Positions 25,796-33,694 of a stretch of 45,993 nucleotides of DNA are shown piece by piece. How positions within the stretch are numbered: the first letter of the stretch is position 1; each line of letters opens with the position of its first letter. The stretch spans positions 1 to 45,993 of the forward strand of contig NZ_FMCI01000167.1 of NCBI RefSeq assembly GCF_900091845.1, in the 5' to 3' direction. The stretch is from Streptomyces sp. SolWspMP-5a-2. GTDB taxonomy: Bacteria > Actinomycetota > Actinomycetes > Streptomycetales > Streptomycetaceae. The position numbers and the translations under genes were made by a program. Under the pieces are notes generated by a model. That model ran no database searches. It worked only from the letters and a program-made list of their open reading frames with translations, and was not told the origin of the DNA.

Positions 25796-26056
25796 ATGAA
25801 ACAGTGCACGCACGCCGACGCGCTGCCGCACCCGGAACCCGTCCCGCTGAGCGAGACGTGCACCGAGTGTCTGGCGCTCGGCACCCACCCCGTCCAGCTC
25901 CGGCTCTGCCTCACCTGCGGCCACGTCGGGTGCTGCGACTCCTCGCCAGGACAGCACGCCACCGGGCACCACAAGGATTCCGGTCACCCGGTGATGCGGA
26001 CCTTCGAGCCGGGCGAGAGCTGGCGTTGGTGCTTCGTGGACCACGTCCTGGTGTGA
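25796..26056 (+). CDS. UBP-type zinc finger protein
   Basis: This 86-residue protein is a single ZnF-UBP domain. Cys and His ligands run C-T-H, C-T-E-C, C-L-T-C, H-V-G-C-C-D, and H-x6-H-x-V-M. In eukaryotes this domain binds the free ubiquitin C-terminus. In actinobacteria it stands alone and its role is unknown. ATG 25796 gives the first ligand Cys at residue 4. It is divergent from the antiporter with only 62 bases between. Confidence 0.88.
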   Translation: MKQCTHADALPHPEPVPLSETCTECLALGTHPVQLRLCLTCGHVGCCDSSPGQHATGHHKDSGHPVMRTFEPGESWRWCFVDHVLV

Positions 26057-26080
26057 CCGGAGGCGACTCCGGTTCAGTAC

Positions 26081-26106
26081 GGTTCGACGGTCCGGCCACT
26101 GGGTAC
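26081..26106 (+). promoter_or_regulatory. SigB/SigH-type promoter upstream of the sigH operon
   Basis: GGTT (26081-26084), 16 bases, then GGGTAC (26101-26106): a full match to the Streptomyces SigB-family consensus GNNT-N14-16-GGGTA(C/T). It lies about 210 bases before the anti-sigma gene, suggesting autoactivation or cross-activation. Confidence 0.6.
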
Positions 26107-26173
26107 GTCAACCCGGCGCGCGCTCTTCCCAATTGGGCCCGCAGACCCCCTAGCCACGGAGCGTATTCATAGG

Positions 26174-26188
26174 TTTACTATGAGTGAC
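26174..26188 (+). promoter_or_regulatory. BldD-like operator
   Basis: The site TTACTATGAGTGA matches the BldD pattern TnACnCWGnGTnA at all fixed positions but one. It overlaps TACTAT (26176-26181), a plausible -10. In S. coelicolor one of the sigH promoters is repressed by BldD, which fits this position. Confidence 0.55.
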
Positions 26189-26316
26189 GGCAAGGGGATG
26201 GGGTCCTGGGGACAGGACAGTTCGGAGCGCGATAGCGTCACCGCTGAACCACTCATCGCGTTACCCCGGGGGGCGACCCTCGGCCCCGAAAAGCTTGTAC
26301 CACCTTGGAGGTGAGG

Positions 26317-26730
26317 GTGTCCCAGATCGCAGGCGAGCCCGCGACCCAGGACTTCGTGGAAGTCCGGCTGCCGGCCGCGGGTGCCTACCTGTCGGTGCTG
26401 CGTACGGCCACGGCCGGCCTCGCGGCCCGTTTGGACTTCACCCTCGACGAGATCGAGGACCTCCGCATCGCGGTGGACGAGGCCTGCGCGATCCTGCTCC
26501 AGCAGGCCGTGCCGGGCTCGGTGCTCAGTTGTGTCTTCCGACTGGTCGACGACTCGCTGGAGGTCACCGTCTCGGCGCCCACCACCGACGGCCACGCCCC
26601 GTCCCGCGACACCTTCGCCTGGACCGTCCTGTCCGCCCTGGCAGGCAAGGTCTCCTCCGCGGTGGACGAGGACAAGACCGTGTCGATCAGCCTCTACAAA
26701 CAGCGCGGCGCGGGACCCGGGCCGGCGTGA
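26317..26730 (+). CDS. Anti-sigma factor of the RsbW type (SigH antagonist)
   Basis: This 137-residue GHKL-fold protein begins at GTG 26317; the GGAGG five bases upstream decides against the earlier TTG 26305. Core pattern: L-T/D-F-T-L-D-E-I-E-D-L-R-I-A-V-D-E-A-C (the N-box area, with Asp-Glu-Ala). The later G-box region is reduced. It is expected to bind and hold SigH. Its gene precedes sigH by 17 bases, the order known in S. coelicolor (there named ushX/rshA/prsH). Possible release is through anti-anti-sigma or osmotic signalling. Confidence 0.88.
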   Translation: MSQIAGEPATQDFVEVRLPAAGAYLSVLRTATAGLAARLDFTLDEIEDLRIAVDEACAILLQQAVPGSVLSCVFRLVDDSLEVTVSAPTTDGHAPSRDTFAWTVLSALAGKVSSAVDEDKTVSISLYKQRGAGPGPA

Positions 26731-26747
26731 GGACAGGGGACGGTCCG

Positions 26748-27809
26748 GTGCGTGACGAAGAACGCGGCACCCGGGAGCCACCGGCCGACGGCGCAGGTGG
26801 TTCCCGGCGCGCGGGGGACGCCGTCGACGGCGTGACCGGCATCCCCGAGCAGGCCCGCCCGCACCCGCAGGACGACGGGGGACGCGAGGGGGAGGGCGCC
26901 GCGCCGGGCACGCCCCCGGGCGGGCGGAACGGAGTCTCACCGGTCCGCCCGGACGCGAGGGCGCAGCGAAGGACAACGGGCGGGACGATGAGCGAGCACC
27001 AGCGAGACGAGCAGCAGGCTCCACCGGCCGCGCCACCGGCCACCCCTCACGACGCGCACGACCGCAGCGGAGCGCGGGCGCTGTTCATCGAGTTGCGGGG
27101 GCTGCAGGACGGCAGCCCGGAGTACGCGGAGCTGCGCAACCGGCTGGTGCGGATGCACCTGCCGCTCGTCGAGCACCTCGCCCGCCGGTTCCGCAACCGC
27201 GGCGAACCGCTGGACGACCTCACGCAGGTCGCCACCATCGGCCTGATCAAGTCGGTCGACCGCTTCGACCCGGACCGCGGCGTCGAGTTCTCGACGTACG
27301 CGACCCCGACGGTCGTCGGCGAGATCAAGCGGCACTTCCGTGACAAGGGCTGGGCGGTGCGGGTGCCGCGCCGCCTCCAGGAGCTGCGGCTCGCGCTCAC
27401 CACGGCGACCGCGGAGCTGTCCCAGCAGCACGGCCGCTCCCCCACCGTCCACGAACTCGCCGAGAAGCTGGCGATCTCGGAGGAGGAGGTCCTGGAGGGC
27501 CTGGAGTCGGCGAACGCCTACTCGACGCTCTCGCTGGACGTGCCGGACACGGACGACGAGTCCCCGGCCGTCGCGGACACCCTGGGCGCGGAGGACGAGG
27601 CGCTGGAGGGCGTCGAGTACCGCGAGTCCCTGAAGCCGCTCCTGGAGGATCTCCCGCCCCGGGAGAAGCGGATCCTGCTGCTGCGCTTCTTCGGCAACAT
27701 GACGCAGTCGCAGATCGCGCAGGAGGTCGGCATCTCGCAGATGCACGTGTCGCGCCTGCTGGCGCGCACCCTCGCGCAGCTCCGGGAGAAGCTCCTCGTC
27801 GAGGAGTAG
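26748..27809 (+). CDS. sigH: SigB-family RNA polymerase sigma factor SigH
   Basis: This is a 353-residue sigma factor from GTG 26748 with an AGGGGA site. The first 80 residues are a disordered, charged extension. A second in-frame start, ATG 26988 (M-S-E-H-Q), gives 273 residues. Region 2 includes H-L-P-L-V-E-H-L-A-R-R-F and D-L-T-Q-V-A-T-I-G-L-I-K-S-V-D-R-F-D; region 3 follows, and region 4 has L-P-P-R-E-K-R-I-L-L-L-R-F-F and the HTH T-Q-S-Q-I-A-Q-E-V-G-I-S-Q-M-H-V-S-R. It is the stress/development sigma factor of the SigB/F/G type. In S. coelicolor several SigH size forms are known, which fits two starts or processing. Confidence 0.93.
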   Translation: MRDEERGTREPPADGAGGSRRAGDAVDGVTGIPEQARPHPQDDGGREGEGAAPGTPPGGRNGVSPVRPDARAQRRTTGGTMSEHQRDEQQAPPAAPPATPHDAHDRSGARALFIELRGLQDGSPEYAELRNRLVRMHLPLVEHLARRFRNRGEPLDDLTQVATIGLIKSVDRFDPDRGVEFSTYATPTVVGEIKRHFRDKGWAVRVPRRLQELRLALTTATAELSQQHGRSPTVHELAEKLAISEEEVLEGLESANAYSTLSLDVPDTDDESPAVADTLGAEDEALEGVEYRESLKPLLEDLPPREKRILLLRFFGNMTQSQIAQEVGISQMHVSRLLARTLAQLREKLLVEE

Positions 27810-27826
27810 CAGCGAGGCGGCCCGAC

Positions 27827-27867
27827 GGCCGTCGCGGAAGCGAGTACGAACGCACCCCGCGACGGCC
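27827..27867 (+). terminator. Terminator after sigH
   Basis: An 11-bp perfect stem (27827-27837 with 27857-27867) with a 19-nt loop, 18 bases after the stop. The rest of the gap to 28082 is low-complexity sequence with repeated CCCGG(C/T)TCCCCG and no gene. Confidence 0.6.
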
Positions 27868-28082
27868 CGGTTCCCCGGGGACCGCAGTCCACCGGCCCCG
27901 CGGAGGTCGGCCTCCCTGGGCACCATCGCCCCCGCGAAAGCCCGGCCTCCCCGAACAGCCCCGGCCACCGGCCACGCGACGGCCCGGCTCCCCGAACACC
28001 ACCCCCGCGAGGGCCCGGCGCCGATCACCCCGGCCCCGCGGCGCCGCTCCCCCGGCCGTGCCGTCTCCCGGTGTCGGCCCGC

Positions 28083-28589
28083 CTACTTCTCGGTCGCGCG
28101 TCCGCCGTCGCGGGGGCGTCCGGCGGGGTCCTTCTCGGCGTCCGCCCGTCCCGGGCCCCGGATGCCGAGGGTGCGGTTCGTCTCCGGGTGGATCAGCAGG
28201 ACCAGCGCGGCGACGGCGACGACCCCCAGGACGATCCCCGCCGGGATGGCCACGCTGTCCGCCTGGAGCAGCGTGTAGGCGACCGGCAGCGCCATGATCT
28301 GCGTGATCACCGCGGGGCCCCGGCTCCAGCCGCGCAGCCCCAGCAGACCGCGTGCGGCCAGCAGCGGCAGCAGCGCGAGGACGAGCAGGGTGATCCCGCC
28401 GGTGACGGCGGAGCCGCGGCCGTCCGGGTCCCCGGTGAGGCCGCCGACGAGCATCCACGCGCCGCCCACGACGAGGGCGGCCCCCTCCAGCGCGGCGAGC
28501 GCGGCGGCGTACGTCAGCCGGCGCGGACGGCGGTCCGCTGGGGGCCTGACGACGGAGTCCTCGGTGGCGGGGTTCGGCTCTCTGGTCAC
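28083..28589 (-). CDS. Conserved integral membrane protein
   Basis: This 168-residue protein has four hydrophobic helices (about residues 26-50, 62-82, 92-108, 113-134), with charged, Pro/Arg-rich tails at both ends predicted to face the cytoplasm. GTG 28589 is the first start; the ribosome site is weak. There is no enzyme or transport motif. It is convergent with sigH. Function unknown. Confidence 0.75.
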   Translation of the reverse strand: MTREPNPATEDSVVRPPADRRPRRLTYAAALAALEGAALVVGGAWMLVGGLTGDPDGRGSAVTGGITLLVLALLPLLAARGLLGLRGWSRGPAVITQIMALPVAYTLLQADSVAIPAGIVLGVVAVAALVLLIHPETNRTLGIRGPGRADAEKDPAGRPRDGGRATEK

Positions 28590-28717
28590 CTCAGCAGGGT
28601 AGCCGTCGGCCGCGCGGCGCCCCGGGCTCCCTCCGTGGCGAGGCTCACGCCCCCGCCTCTTACCGGATCCCTACCTCGGCCTGTGCCGGGTACCACCCAG
28701 TAGGTAACCTGCAACCC

Positions 28718-29686
28718 ATGCGTGCACTCCTCGTGGTCAATCCGGCGGCAACCACCACAAGCGCACGTACGCGCGACGTCCTCATCCACGCGCTCGCCAG
28801 CGAGATGAAGCTGGAGGCGATCACCACCGAGTACCGCGGGCACGCGCGCGACCTGGGCAGGCAGGCGGCCGACAGCGACGACATCGACCTGGTGGTGGCC
28901 CTCGGCGGCGACGGCACGGTCAACGAGGTGGTCAACGGTCTGCTGCACGCGGGCCCCGACCCCGAGCGGCTGCCCCGGCTCGCGGTGGTCCCGGGCGGCT
29001 CCACCAACGTCTTCGCCCGCGCGCTGGGGCTGCCGAACGACGCCGTGGAGGCGACCGGCGCGCTGCTGGACGCACTGCGCGAGAACAGCGAACGCACGGT
29101 CGGAATGGGGCGGGCCGAAGGCACCCCGGGGACCGAGGACGAGGCGGCGCCCGCGCGTTGGTTCACTTTCTGCGCGGGACTGGGATTCGACGCGGGTGTG
29201 GTCGGGCGCGTGGAACAACAGCGCGAGCGGGGCAAGAAATCCACGCACGCGCTCTATCTCCGCCAGGTGATGCGTCAGTTCCTCCAGGAGCCCAACCGCC
29301 GCCAGGGGACTATCACTTTGGAGCGGCCGGGTGCCGATCCGGTGACCGATCTCGTGCTCTCCATAATCTGCAACACCTCGCCGTGGACGTATCTGGGCAA
29401 TCGTCCGGTGTACGCCGCGCCTAAGGCTTCGTTCGATACCGGGCTCGACGTAGTGGGTCTCAGCCGCATGTCGACCGTGGCGGTTGCCCGGTATGCCACA
29501 CAATTGCTCACTTCGTCCCCCGAGCGGGGACCCCATGGCAGGCATGCGGTGGCCCTGCACGACCTGGACCAGTTCACCTTGCATTCGAAGGCCCCCCTCC
29601 CCCTCCAGATGGACGGCGACCACCTCGGACTGCGCAGAAGCGTGACGTTCACAGGCGTACGCCGTGCACTGCGTGTGATTGTGTGA
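28718..29686 (+). CDS. Diacylglycerol kinase-family lipid kinase
   Basis: This is a 322-residue protein. The nucleotide-binding motif A-L-G-G-D-G-T-V-N-E-V lies at residues 61-71. V-P-G-G-S-T-N-V-F-A-R-A-L-G completes the DAGK catalytic domain. The C-terminal half is the beta-sandwich of YegS/DgkB proteins, with G-L-G-F-D-A-G-V-V. It phosphorylates diacylglycerol or a related lipid at the membrane face. ATG 28718 has no ribosome site, so a leaderless or very short leader is possible. The 3' half has more A/T-ending codons than usual for this chromosome, continuing into the AT-richer wblE leader. Confidence 0.9.
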   Translation: MRALLVVNPAATTTSARTRDVLIHALASEMKLEAITTEYRGHARDLGRQAADSDDIDLVVALGGDGTVNEVVNGLLHAGPDPERLPRLAVVPGGSTNVFARALGLPNDAVEATGALLDALRENSERTVGMGRAEGTPGTEDEAAPARWFTFCAGLGFDAGVVGRVEQQRERGKKSTHALYLRQVMRQFLQEPNRRQGTITLERPGADPVTDLVLSIICNTSPWTYLGNRPVYAAPKASFDTGLDVVGLSRMSTVAVARYATQLLTSSPERGPHGRHAVALHDLDQFTLHSKAPLPLQMDGDHLGLRRSVTFTGVRRALRVIV

Positions 29687-30006
29687 GCAGAAAAGGCCAA
29701 AGTCCTTTCACTCGAACGTTTAGGCCAGGGTCCACCCCATGGAAGTACGGCTGTGACCTAGTCGACACCGAGGAATCAAAAAAACTTTCCAGAAGGGGTT
29801 GTATCCGCCGCTGAGGTTTGCGAGTCTCTACGTGGCGATCGGGACGGCCCCCGCAACACCAGCCTCCACAGATCACCGGAACCCCTCTTCGAAACACAGG
29901 ACCACACCAGGGAACCTGGCGGTAGGCCCTTCACTTGTTGAGGGATTCGTGAAAGCGTTCACATTCACAAGCAACTTGCACGTAATACCAAGGAGAGGTA
30001 GCAGCC
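29687..30006 (+). promoter_or_regulatory. Long upstream region and leader of wblE
   Basis: This gap is clearly less GC-rich than its surroundings. It has a run of seven A (29778-29784), an AGAAGGGG followed at once by TTG (29799), and an open frame from there that begins L-Y-P-P-L-R-F-A-S-L-Y-V-A-I-G-T but overlaps wblE in another frame. The ribosome site AAGGAGAGG sits just before wblE. I favour a structured 5' UTR or upstream peptide but cannot prove either. Confidence 0.45.
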
Positions 30007-30264
30007 ATGGACTGGCGTCACAACGCCGTTTGCCGCGAGGAAGACCCCGAGCTCTTCTTCCCCATCGGCAACACCGGTCCTGCGCTGCTGCAGATCGAGG
30101 AAGCCAAGGCCGTCTGCCGTCGCTGCCCGGTTATCGAGCAGTGTCTGCAGTGGGCGCTTGAGTCCGGCCAGGACTCCGGCGTCTGGGGTGGTCTCAGCGA
30201 GGACGAGCGCCGTGCCATGAAGCGCCGCGCCGCCCGCAACAGGGCTCGTCAGGCCTCCGCCTGA
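30007..30264 (+). CDS. wblE: WhiB-family [4Fe-4S] protein WblE (WhiB1 type)
   Basis: This 85-residue protein has four cluster Cys at 9, 37, 40 and 46 (spacing C-x27-C-x2-C-x5-C), the G-V-W-G-G turn at 58-62 and a basic C-terminus (K-R-R-A-A-R-N-R-A-R) for DNA contact. Wbl proteins bind the primary sigma factor and sense NO or redox state through the cluster. The sequence is the WhiB1/WblE subgroup, essential in mycobacteria. ATG 30007 has AAGGAGAGG upstream. The next gene, convergent, is a PdtaS-like kinase. Mycobacterium has the same whiB1-pdtaS neighbourhood. Confidence 0.96.
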   Translation: MDWRHNAVCREEDPELFFPIGNTGPALLQIEEAKAVCRRCPVIEQCLQWALESGQDSGVWGGLSEDERRAMKRRAARNRARQASA

Positions 30265-30390
30265 CCACATCCACCCCGTACACAGCCTGAGCTTGGCGGC
30301 GCGTACAGCGAGTACGCATCTCCCGCCCCCGAGCCGCAGCGCGCAGTACCCCGATGCGCTTACGCTTAGCGAACAAGCAGCAACGAGCAC

Positions 30391-30425
30391 AGGCCCCGGA
30401 CCTTCTCGAAGGTCCGGGGCCTTTT
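30391..30425. terminator. Rho-independent terminator after wblE
   Basis: A 15-bp perfect stem (30391-30405 with 30408-30422) ends in CTTTT. It serves wblE and can also stop the convergent kinase transcript. Confidence 0.92.
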
Positions 30426-30501
30426 GCTGTCACGGGAGTTGGCGTTCCGCACGGCGGACATCCGGCAGAGTCGTTTCTGCCGGAGTCCGGAGCCGGATCC
30501 C

Positions 30502-31968
30502 CTATTTGTTGGCCTGCACCGGGACGTCCAGGATGACCCGGGTGCCCCCTTCCGGCACCGGCACCATGTCGAAGGTCCCGCCCAACTCGCCCTCCACCAG
30601 CGTCCGGACGATCTGGAGGCCGAGGTTGCCCGCGGTGTGCGGGTCGAACCCCTCGGGCAGTCCGACGCCGTCGTCCTGGACGGTGACCAGCAGCCGCGTC
30701 TCCTTCGTGGTGCCGCCGCGCACCGCCGACACCTCGACGGTCCCGGTCTCGCCCTCGCGGAAGCCGTGCTCCAGCGCGTTCTGGAGGATCTCGGTGAGCA
30801 CCATGGAGAGCGGGGTGGCGACCTCGGCGTCCAGGATGCCGAAGCGTCCGGTGCGGCGGCCGGTGACCTTGCCCGGCGAGATCTCGGCGACCATCGCGAG
30901 CACCCGGTCGGCGATCTCGTCGAACTCCACCCGCTCGTCCAGGTTCTGAGACAGCGTCTCGTGCACGATGGCGATCGAGCCGACCCGCCGCACCGCCTCC
31001 TCCAGCGCCTCCCGCCCCCGGTCGGACTCGATCCGGCGGGCCTGGAGCCGCAGCAGCGCGGCGACCGTCTGGAGGTTGTTCTTCACCCGGTGGTGGATCT
31101 CCCGGATGGTCGCGTCCTTGGTGATCAACTCCCGCTCGCGGCGGCGCAGTTCGGTGACGTCCCGGAGCAGGACGAGCGAGCCGATCCGGGTGCCCTTCGG
31201 CTTGAGCGGGATCGCCCGGAACTGGATCACCCCGTCGTGCGCCTCGATCTCGAACTCCCGGGGCGCCCAGCCGCTGGCGAGCTTGGCCAGGGCCTCGTCC
31301 ACCGGCCCCCGGGTGGGGGCGAGTTCGGCGGTGGTGACGCCGAGGTGCTGGCCGACCAGGTCGGAGGCGAGGCCCATCCGGTGGTAGGCGGAGAGCGCGT
31401 TCGGGGAGGCGTACTGCACGATGCCGTCCGCGTCGAGCCGCAGCAGTCCGTCGCCGACCCGGGGGGCCGCGTCCATGTCCATCTGCTGGTTCGGGAACGG
31501 GAAGGAGCCGGCCGCGATCATCTGCGCGAGGTCGGACGCGCTCTGCAGATAGGTCAGTTCGAGGCGGCTCGGGGTGCGCACGGTGAGCAGGTTGGTGTTG
31601 CGGGCGATGACACCGAGGACCCGGCCCTCGCGGCGGACCGGGATCGACTCGACCCGGACCGGGACCTCCTCGCGCCACTCGGGATCGCCCTCGCGCACGA
31701 TCCGGCCCTCGTCGTGGGCGGCGTCGAGCATGGGACGGCGGCCGCGCGGGACGAGGTGGCCGACCATGTCGTCCTGGTAGGAGGTCGGCCCGGTGTTCGG
31801 GCGCATCTGGGCGACCGAGACGTACCGGGTGCCGTCGCGGGTGGGGACCCACAGGACCAGGTCGGCGAAGGAGAGGTCGGAGAGCAACTGCCACTCCGAG
31901 ACCAGCAGATGGAGCCACTCCAGGTCGGAGTCGTCTAGGGCGGTGTGCTGGCGGACCAGTTCGTTCAT
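30502..31968 (-). CDS. Sensor histidine kinase, PdtaS type (GAF-like/PAS/HisKA_2)
   Basis: This 488-residue cytoplasmic kinase has a GAF-like sensory domain in its N-terminal ~150 residues. A PAS domain follows (L-R-L-D-A-D-G-I-V-Q-Y-A-S-P-N-A). The HisKA_2 box is I-R-E-I-H-H-R-V-K-N-N-L-Q-T-V, with the phospho-accepting His, and the HATPase_c domain shows V-L-T-E-I-L-Q-N-A-L-E-H and D-D-G-V-G-L-P. There are no membrane helices. HisKA_2 kinases like mycobacterial PdtaS phosphorylate an ANTAR RNA-binding antiterminator encoded elsewhere; none is in this window. ATG 31968 is used. GTG 31977 with GGGAGG further upstream is possible. Confidence 0.93.
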   Translation of the reverse strand: MNELVRQHTALDDSDLEWLHLLVSEWQLLSDLSFADLVLWVPTRDGTRYVSVAQMRPNTGPTSYQDDMVGHLVPRGRRPMLDAAHDEGRIVREGDPEWREEVPVRVESIPVRREGRVLGVIARNTNLLTVRTPSRLELTYLQSASDLAQMIAAGSFPFPNQQMDMDAAPRVGDGLLRLDADGIVQYASPNALSAYHRMGLASDLVGQHLGVTTAELAPTRGPVDEALAKLASGWAPREFEIEAHDGVIQFRAIPLKPKGTRIGSLVLLRDVTELRRRERELITKDATIREIHHRVKNNLQTVAALLRLQARRIESDRGREALEEAVRRVGSIAIVHETLSQNLDERVEFDEIADRVLAMVAEISPGKVTGRRTGRFGILDAEVATPLSMVLTEILQNALEHGFREGETGTVEVSAVRGGTTKETRLLVTVQDDGVGLPEGFDPHTAGNLGLQIVRTLVEGELGGTFDMVPVPEGGTRVILDVPVQANK

Positions 31969-32226
31969 GGAGGGCACGGAAGGGAGCGTACCTCCCGGTT
32001 TGCGCGGGCCCCGGGACACCCGCGGGCCGCGGCGCCTGGGAGGGACCCTCGACCCTCCCGGCACCGCAGCCCGGAGCAGCATCGGCCGTGGGGTGTGCGG
32101 TCCCGGTCGGCCGAAGGATGAGGATCCGGGGCAGTCAGGGCAGAGAGCTCCGGGTCCTCGGTCCGCCCTCCTGTGCGGGGAAGGCGGAAGTCGTGTGCCG
32201 TGGCGCCGTTCCGCCACTCCTACGAT

Positions 32227-32242
32227 TGTGGACTAGACCACT
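32227..32242. promoter_or_regulatory. Orphan DasR-responsive element
   Basis: TGTGGACTAGACCACT matches the dre consensus ACTGGTCTAGACCACT at 13 of 16. A -10-like TACGAT (32221-32226) ends where it begins, the same geometry as at nagB. No known DasR target gene follows. Confidence 0.65.
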
Positions 32243-32430
32243 ACGTGTGTCCATGTGTCGGAGCCTGTTTGTTGCCGTCGCTTCCGGTGCTGTTCCCCGG
32301 CGGCTCGCGGACATACTCGGACGTCCTGGTATCCACTCCGCAGCCTAGCCCGCGCCCCTCGTCCGTGGGGGCCTTCGGGCGGAGCAATCCGGCGAACGAA
32401 CGACCGCGGACTCGGTGCGGCCCGGTAGGG

Positions 32431-32475
32431 CACGGCGCACCTCGGTACGGCGCACCTCGGTACGGCGCACCTCGG
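32431..32475. repeat. 15-bp tandem repeat, three units
   Basis: Units (C/T)ACGGCGCACCTCGG at 32431-32445, 32446-32460 and 32461-32475, with degenerate partial units on both sides. It is not inside a recognised gene. Confidence 0.85.
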
Positions 32476-32758
32476 CATGGCGCGCTCCATGCCGCCCGCG
32501 CCCCTGTCCCCGTCCCGCCCCACCCTCGCCCCCGCGCCGCGCCGCGCCCTCCGCCCTCCGCGGCATGCCGCAGGTCCGGGGCGGCGCTGTCGAGGCCGCC
32601 GCGGAAGAGAGGCATGGAAGGGGAGCGCGGAAGGGGGGCGTGGCCTGCGTGTTCATCTGCTCGCCGCCTCGCGTGGGGGGAATTTTGCGGCGGGTGACAG
32701 CGGGAGGTGAGCGAGTGGGACGGGCGGTCCGCACCTGGGCCGTCGGAGTGAATTCTGT

Positions 32759-32777
32759 TAGATTGGTCTAAACCACA
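32759..32777 (+). promoter_or_regulatory. nagB -10 and DasR operator
   Basis: TAGATT (32759-32764) is the likely -10. ATTGGTCTAAACCACA (32762-32777) matches the dre consensus at 13 of 16 and covers the expected transcription start. DasR is released by glucosamine-6-phosphate, the substrate of NagB. Confidence 0.8.
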
Positions 32778-32827
32778 TAGCCCTCTCCGGACCGTTCCCG
32801 CGGTCCCCTCAGAACGGCAGGACCAGC

Positions 32828-33613
32828 GTGGAAGTTGTCATCGTCCCGGACGCCGCGGCGGGTGGCGAGCTGATCGCCGACGCGCTGGCGCAGCTCCTGC
32901 GGCGCAAGCCCGACGCCCTGCTCGGGGTGGCCACCGGTTCGACGCCGCTGCCCGTCTACCAGGCGCTGGCGGCGAAGGTGCGCTCCGGTGCGGTGGACAC
33001 CACGCGGGCGCGCATCGCGCAGCTCGACGAGTACGTGGGCCTGCCGGCCGACCACCCCGAGTCCTACCGTTCGGTGCTGCGGCGCGAGGTGCTCGATCAG
33101 CTCGGCATCGGCATGGACGCCTTCCTCGGTCCGGACGGCGCGGCCGAGGACGTGCGGGCCGCCTGCGAGGCGTACGACCGGGCGCTGGCCGAGGCGGGCG
33201 GGGTGGACCTGCAGATCCTCGGGATCGGCACGGACGGGCACATCGGCTTCAACGAGCCGTGCTCCTCCCTGGTCTCCCGCACCCGCATCAAGACGCTCAC
33301 CGAGCAGACCCGCGTCGACAACGCGCGCTTCTTCGACGGCGATCTGACGCAGGTCCCGCACCACGTCATCACCCAGGGCATCGGCACCATCCTGGAGGCC
33401 AGGCACCTGGTGCTGCTCGCCACCGGCGAGGGCAAGGCCGACGCGGTCGCGGCGACCGTCGAGGGCCCGGTGGCCGCCGTCTGCCCCGCCTCCGCGCTCC
33501 AGCTGCACGGACACGCGACGGTCGTCGTGGACGAGGCCGCGGCCTCCAAGCTGAAGCTCGCGGAGTACTTCCGCCACACCTACGTCAACAAGCCGGACTG
33601 GCAGGGCATCTGA
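32828..33613 (+). CDS. nagB: Glucosamine-6-phosphate deaminase
   Basis: This 261-residue enzyme converts glucosamine-6-phosphate to fructose-6-phosphate and ammonia. Motifs are A-T-G-S-T-P (phosphate binding, 35-40), Asp67 in A-Q-L-D-E-Y as proton acceptor, and the Asp136/His138/Glu143 group in G-I-G-T-D-G-H-I-G-F-N-E-P. Length equals the bacterial family. GTG 32828 has AGGA upstream. It joins imported chitin sugars to glycolysis and consumes the ligand of DasR, whose operator lies over its promoter. Confidence 0.97.
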   Translation: MEVVIVPDAAAGGELIADALAQLLRRKPDALLGVATGSTPLPVYQALAAKVRSGAVDTTRARIAQLDEYVGLPADHPESYRSVLRREVLDQLGIGMDAFLGPDGAAEDVRAACEAYDRALAEAGGVDLQILGIGTDGHIGFNEPCSSLVSRTRIKTLTEQTRVDNARFFDGDLTQVPHHVITQGIGTILEARHLVLLATGEGKADAVAATVEGPVAAVCPASALQLHGHATVVVDEAAASKLKLAEYFRHTYVNKPDWQGI

Positions 33614-33619
33614 GCACGG

Positions 33620-33657
33620 CCGAAGGCGCCGGTCCCCTCGGGGGCCGGCGCCTTCGG
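33620..33657. terminator. Terminator between nagB and the GH3 gene
   Basis: A 13-bp perfect stem continues through a G-T pair into four more GC pairs. Placed between convergent genes. Confidence 0.85.
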
Positions 33658-33694
33658 TGTGCGCGGGGCGGGGCGACGGGCCGTCGCCCCCGGG

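Larger units (their letters stand above)
31969..32827. other. 860-base intergenic region with two DasR-type sites and a tandem repeat
   Basis: No confident gene was found. It holds an orphan dre at 32227-32242 behind TACGAT, a 15-bp tandem repeat at 32431-32475, and the nagB promoter with its own dre. A 33-codon frame from GTG 32251 to 32352 lies right behind the orphan dre but has no ribosome site. Confidence 0.6.

Noticed and set aside
24630..25799. 389-residue open frame antisense to the antiporter
   Set aside because: Composition (Gln/Asp/Gly/His-rich, no fold pattern) shows it is the reverse-strand shadow of the antiporter gene.
29799..30161. 120-residue TTG-started gene before wblE
   Set aside because: It overlaps wblE out of frame, and its SD-like sequence touches the start codon. 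Only a short upstream peptide remains thinkable.
32431..32475. CRISPR array
   Set aside because: The repeats are directly adjacent 15-mers without spacers.
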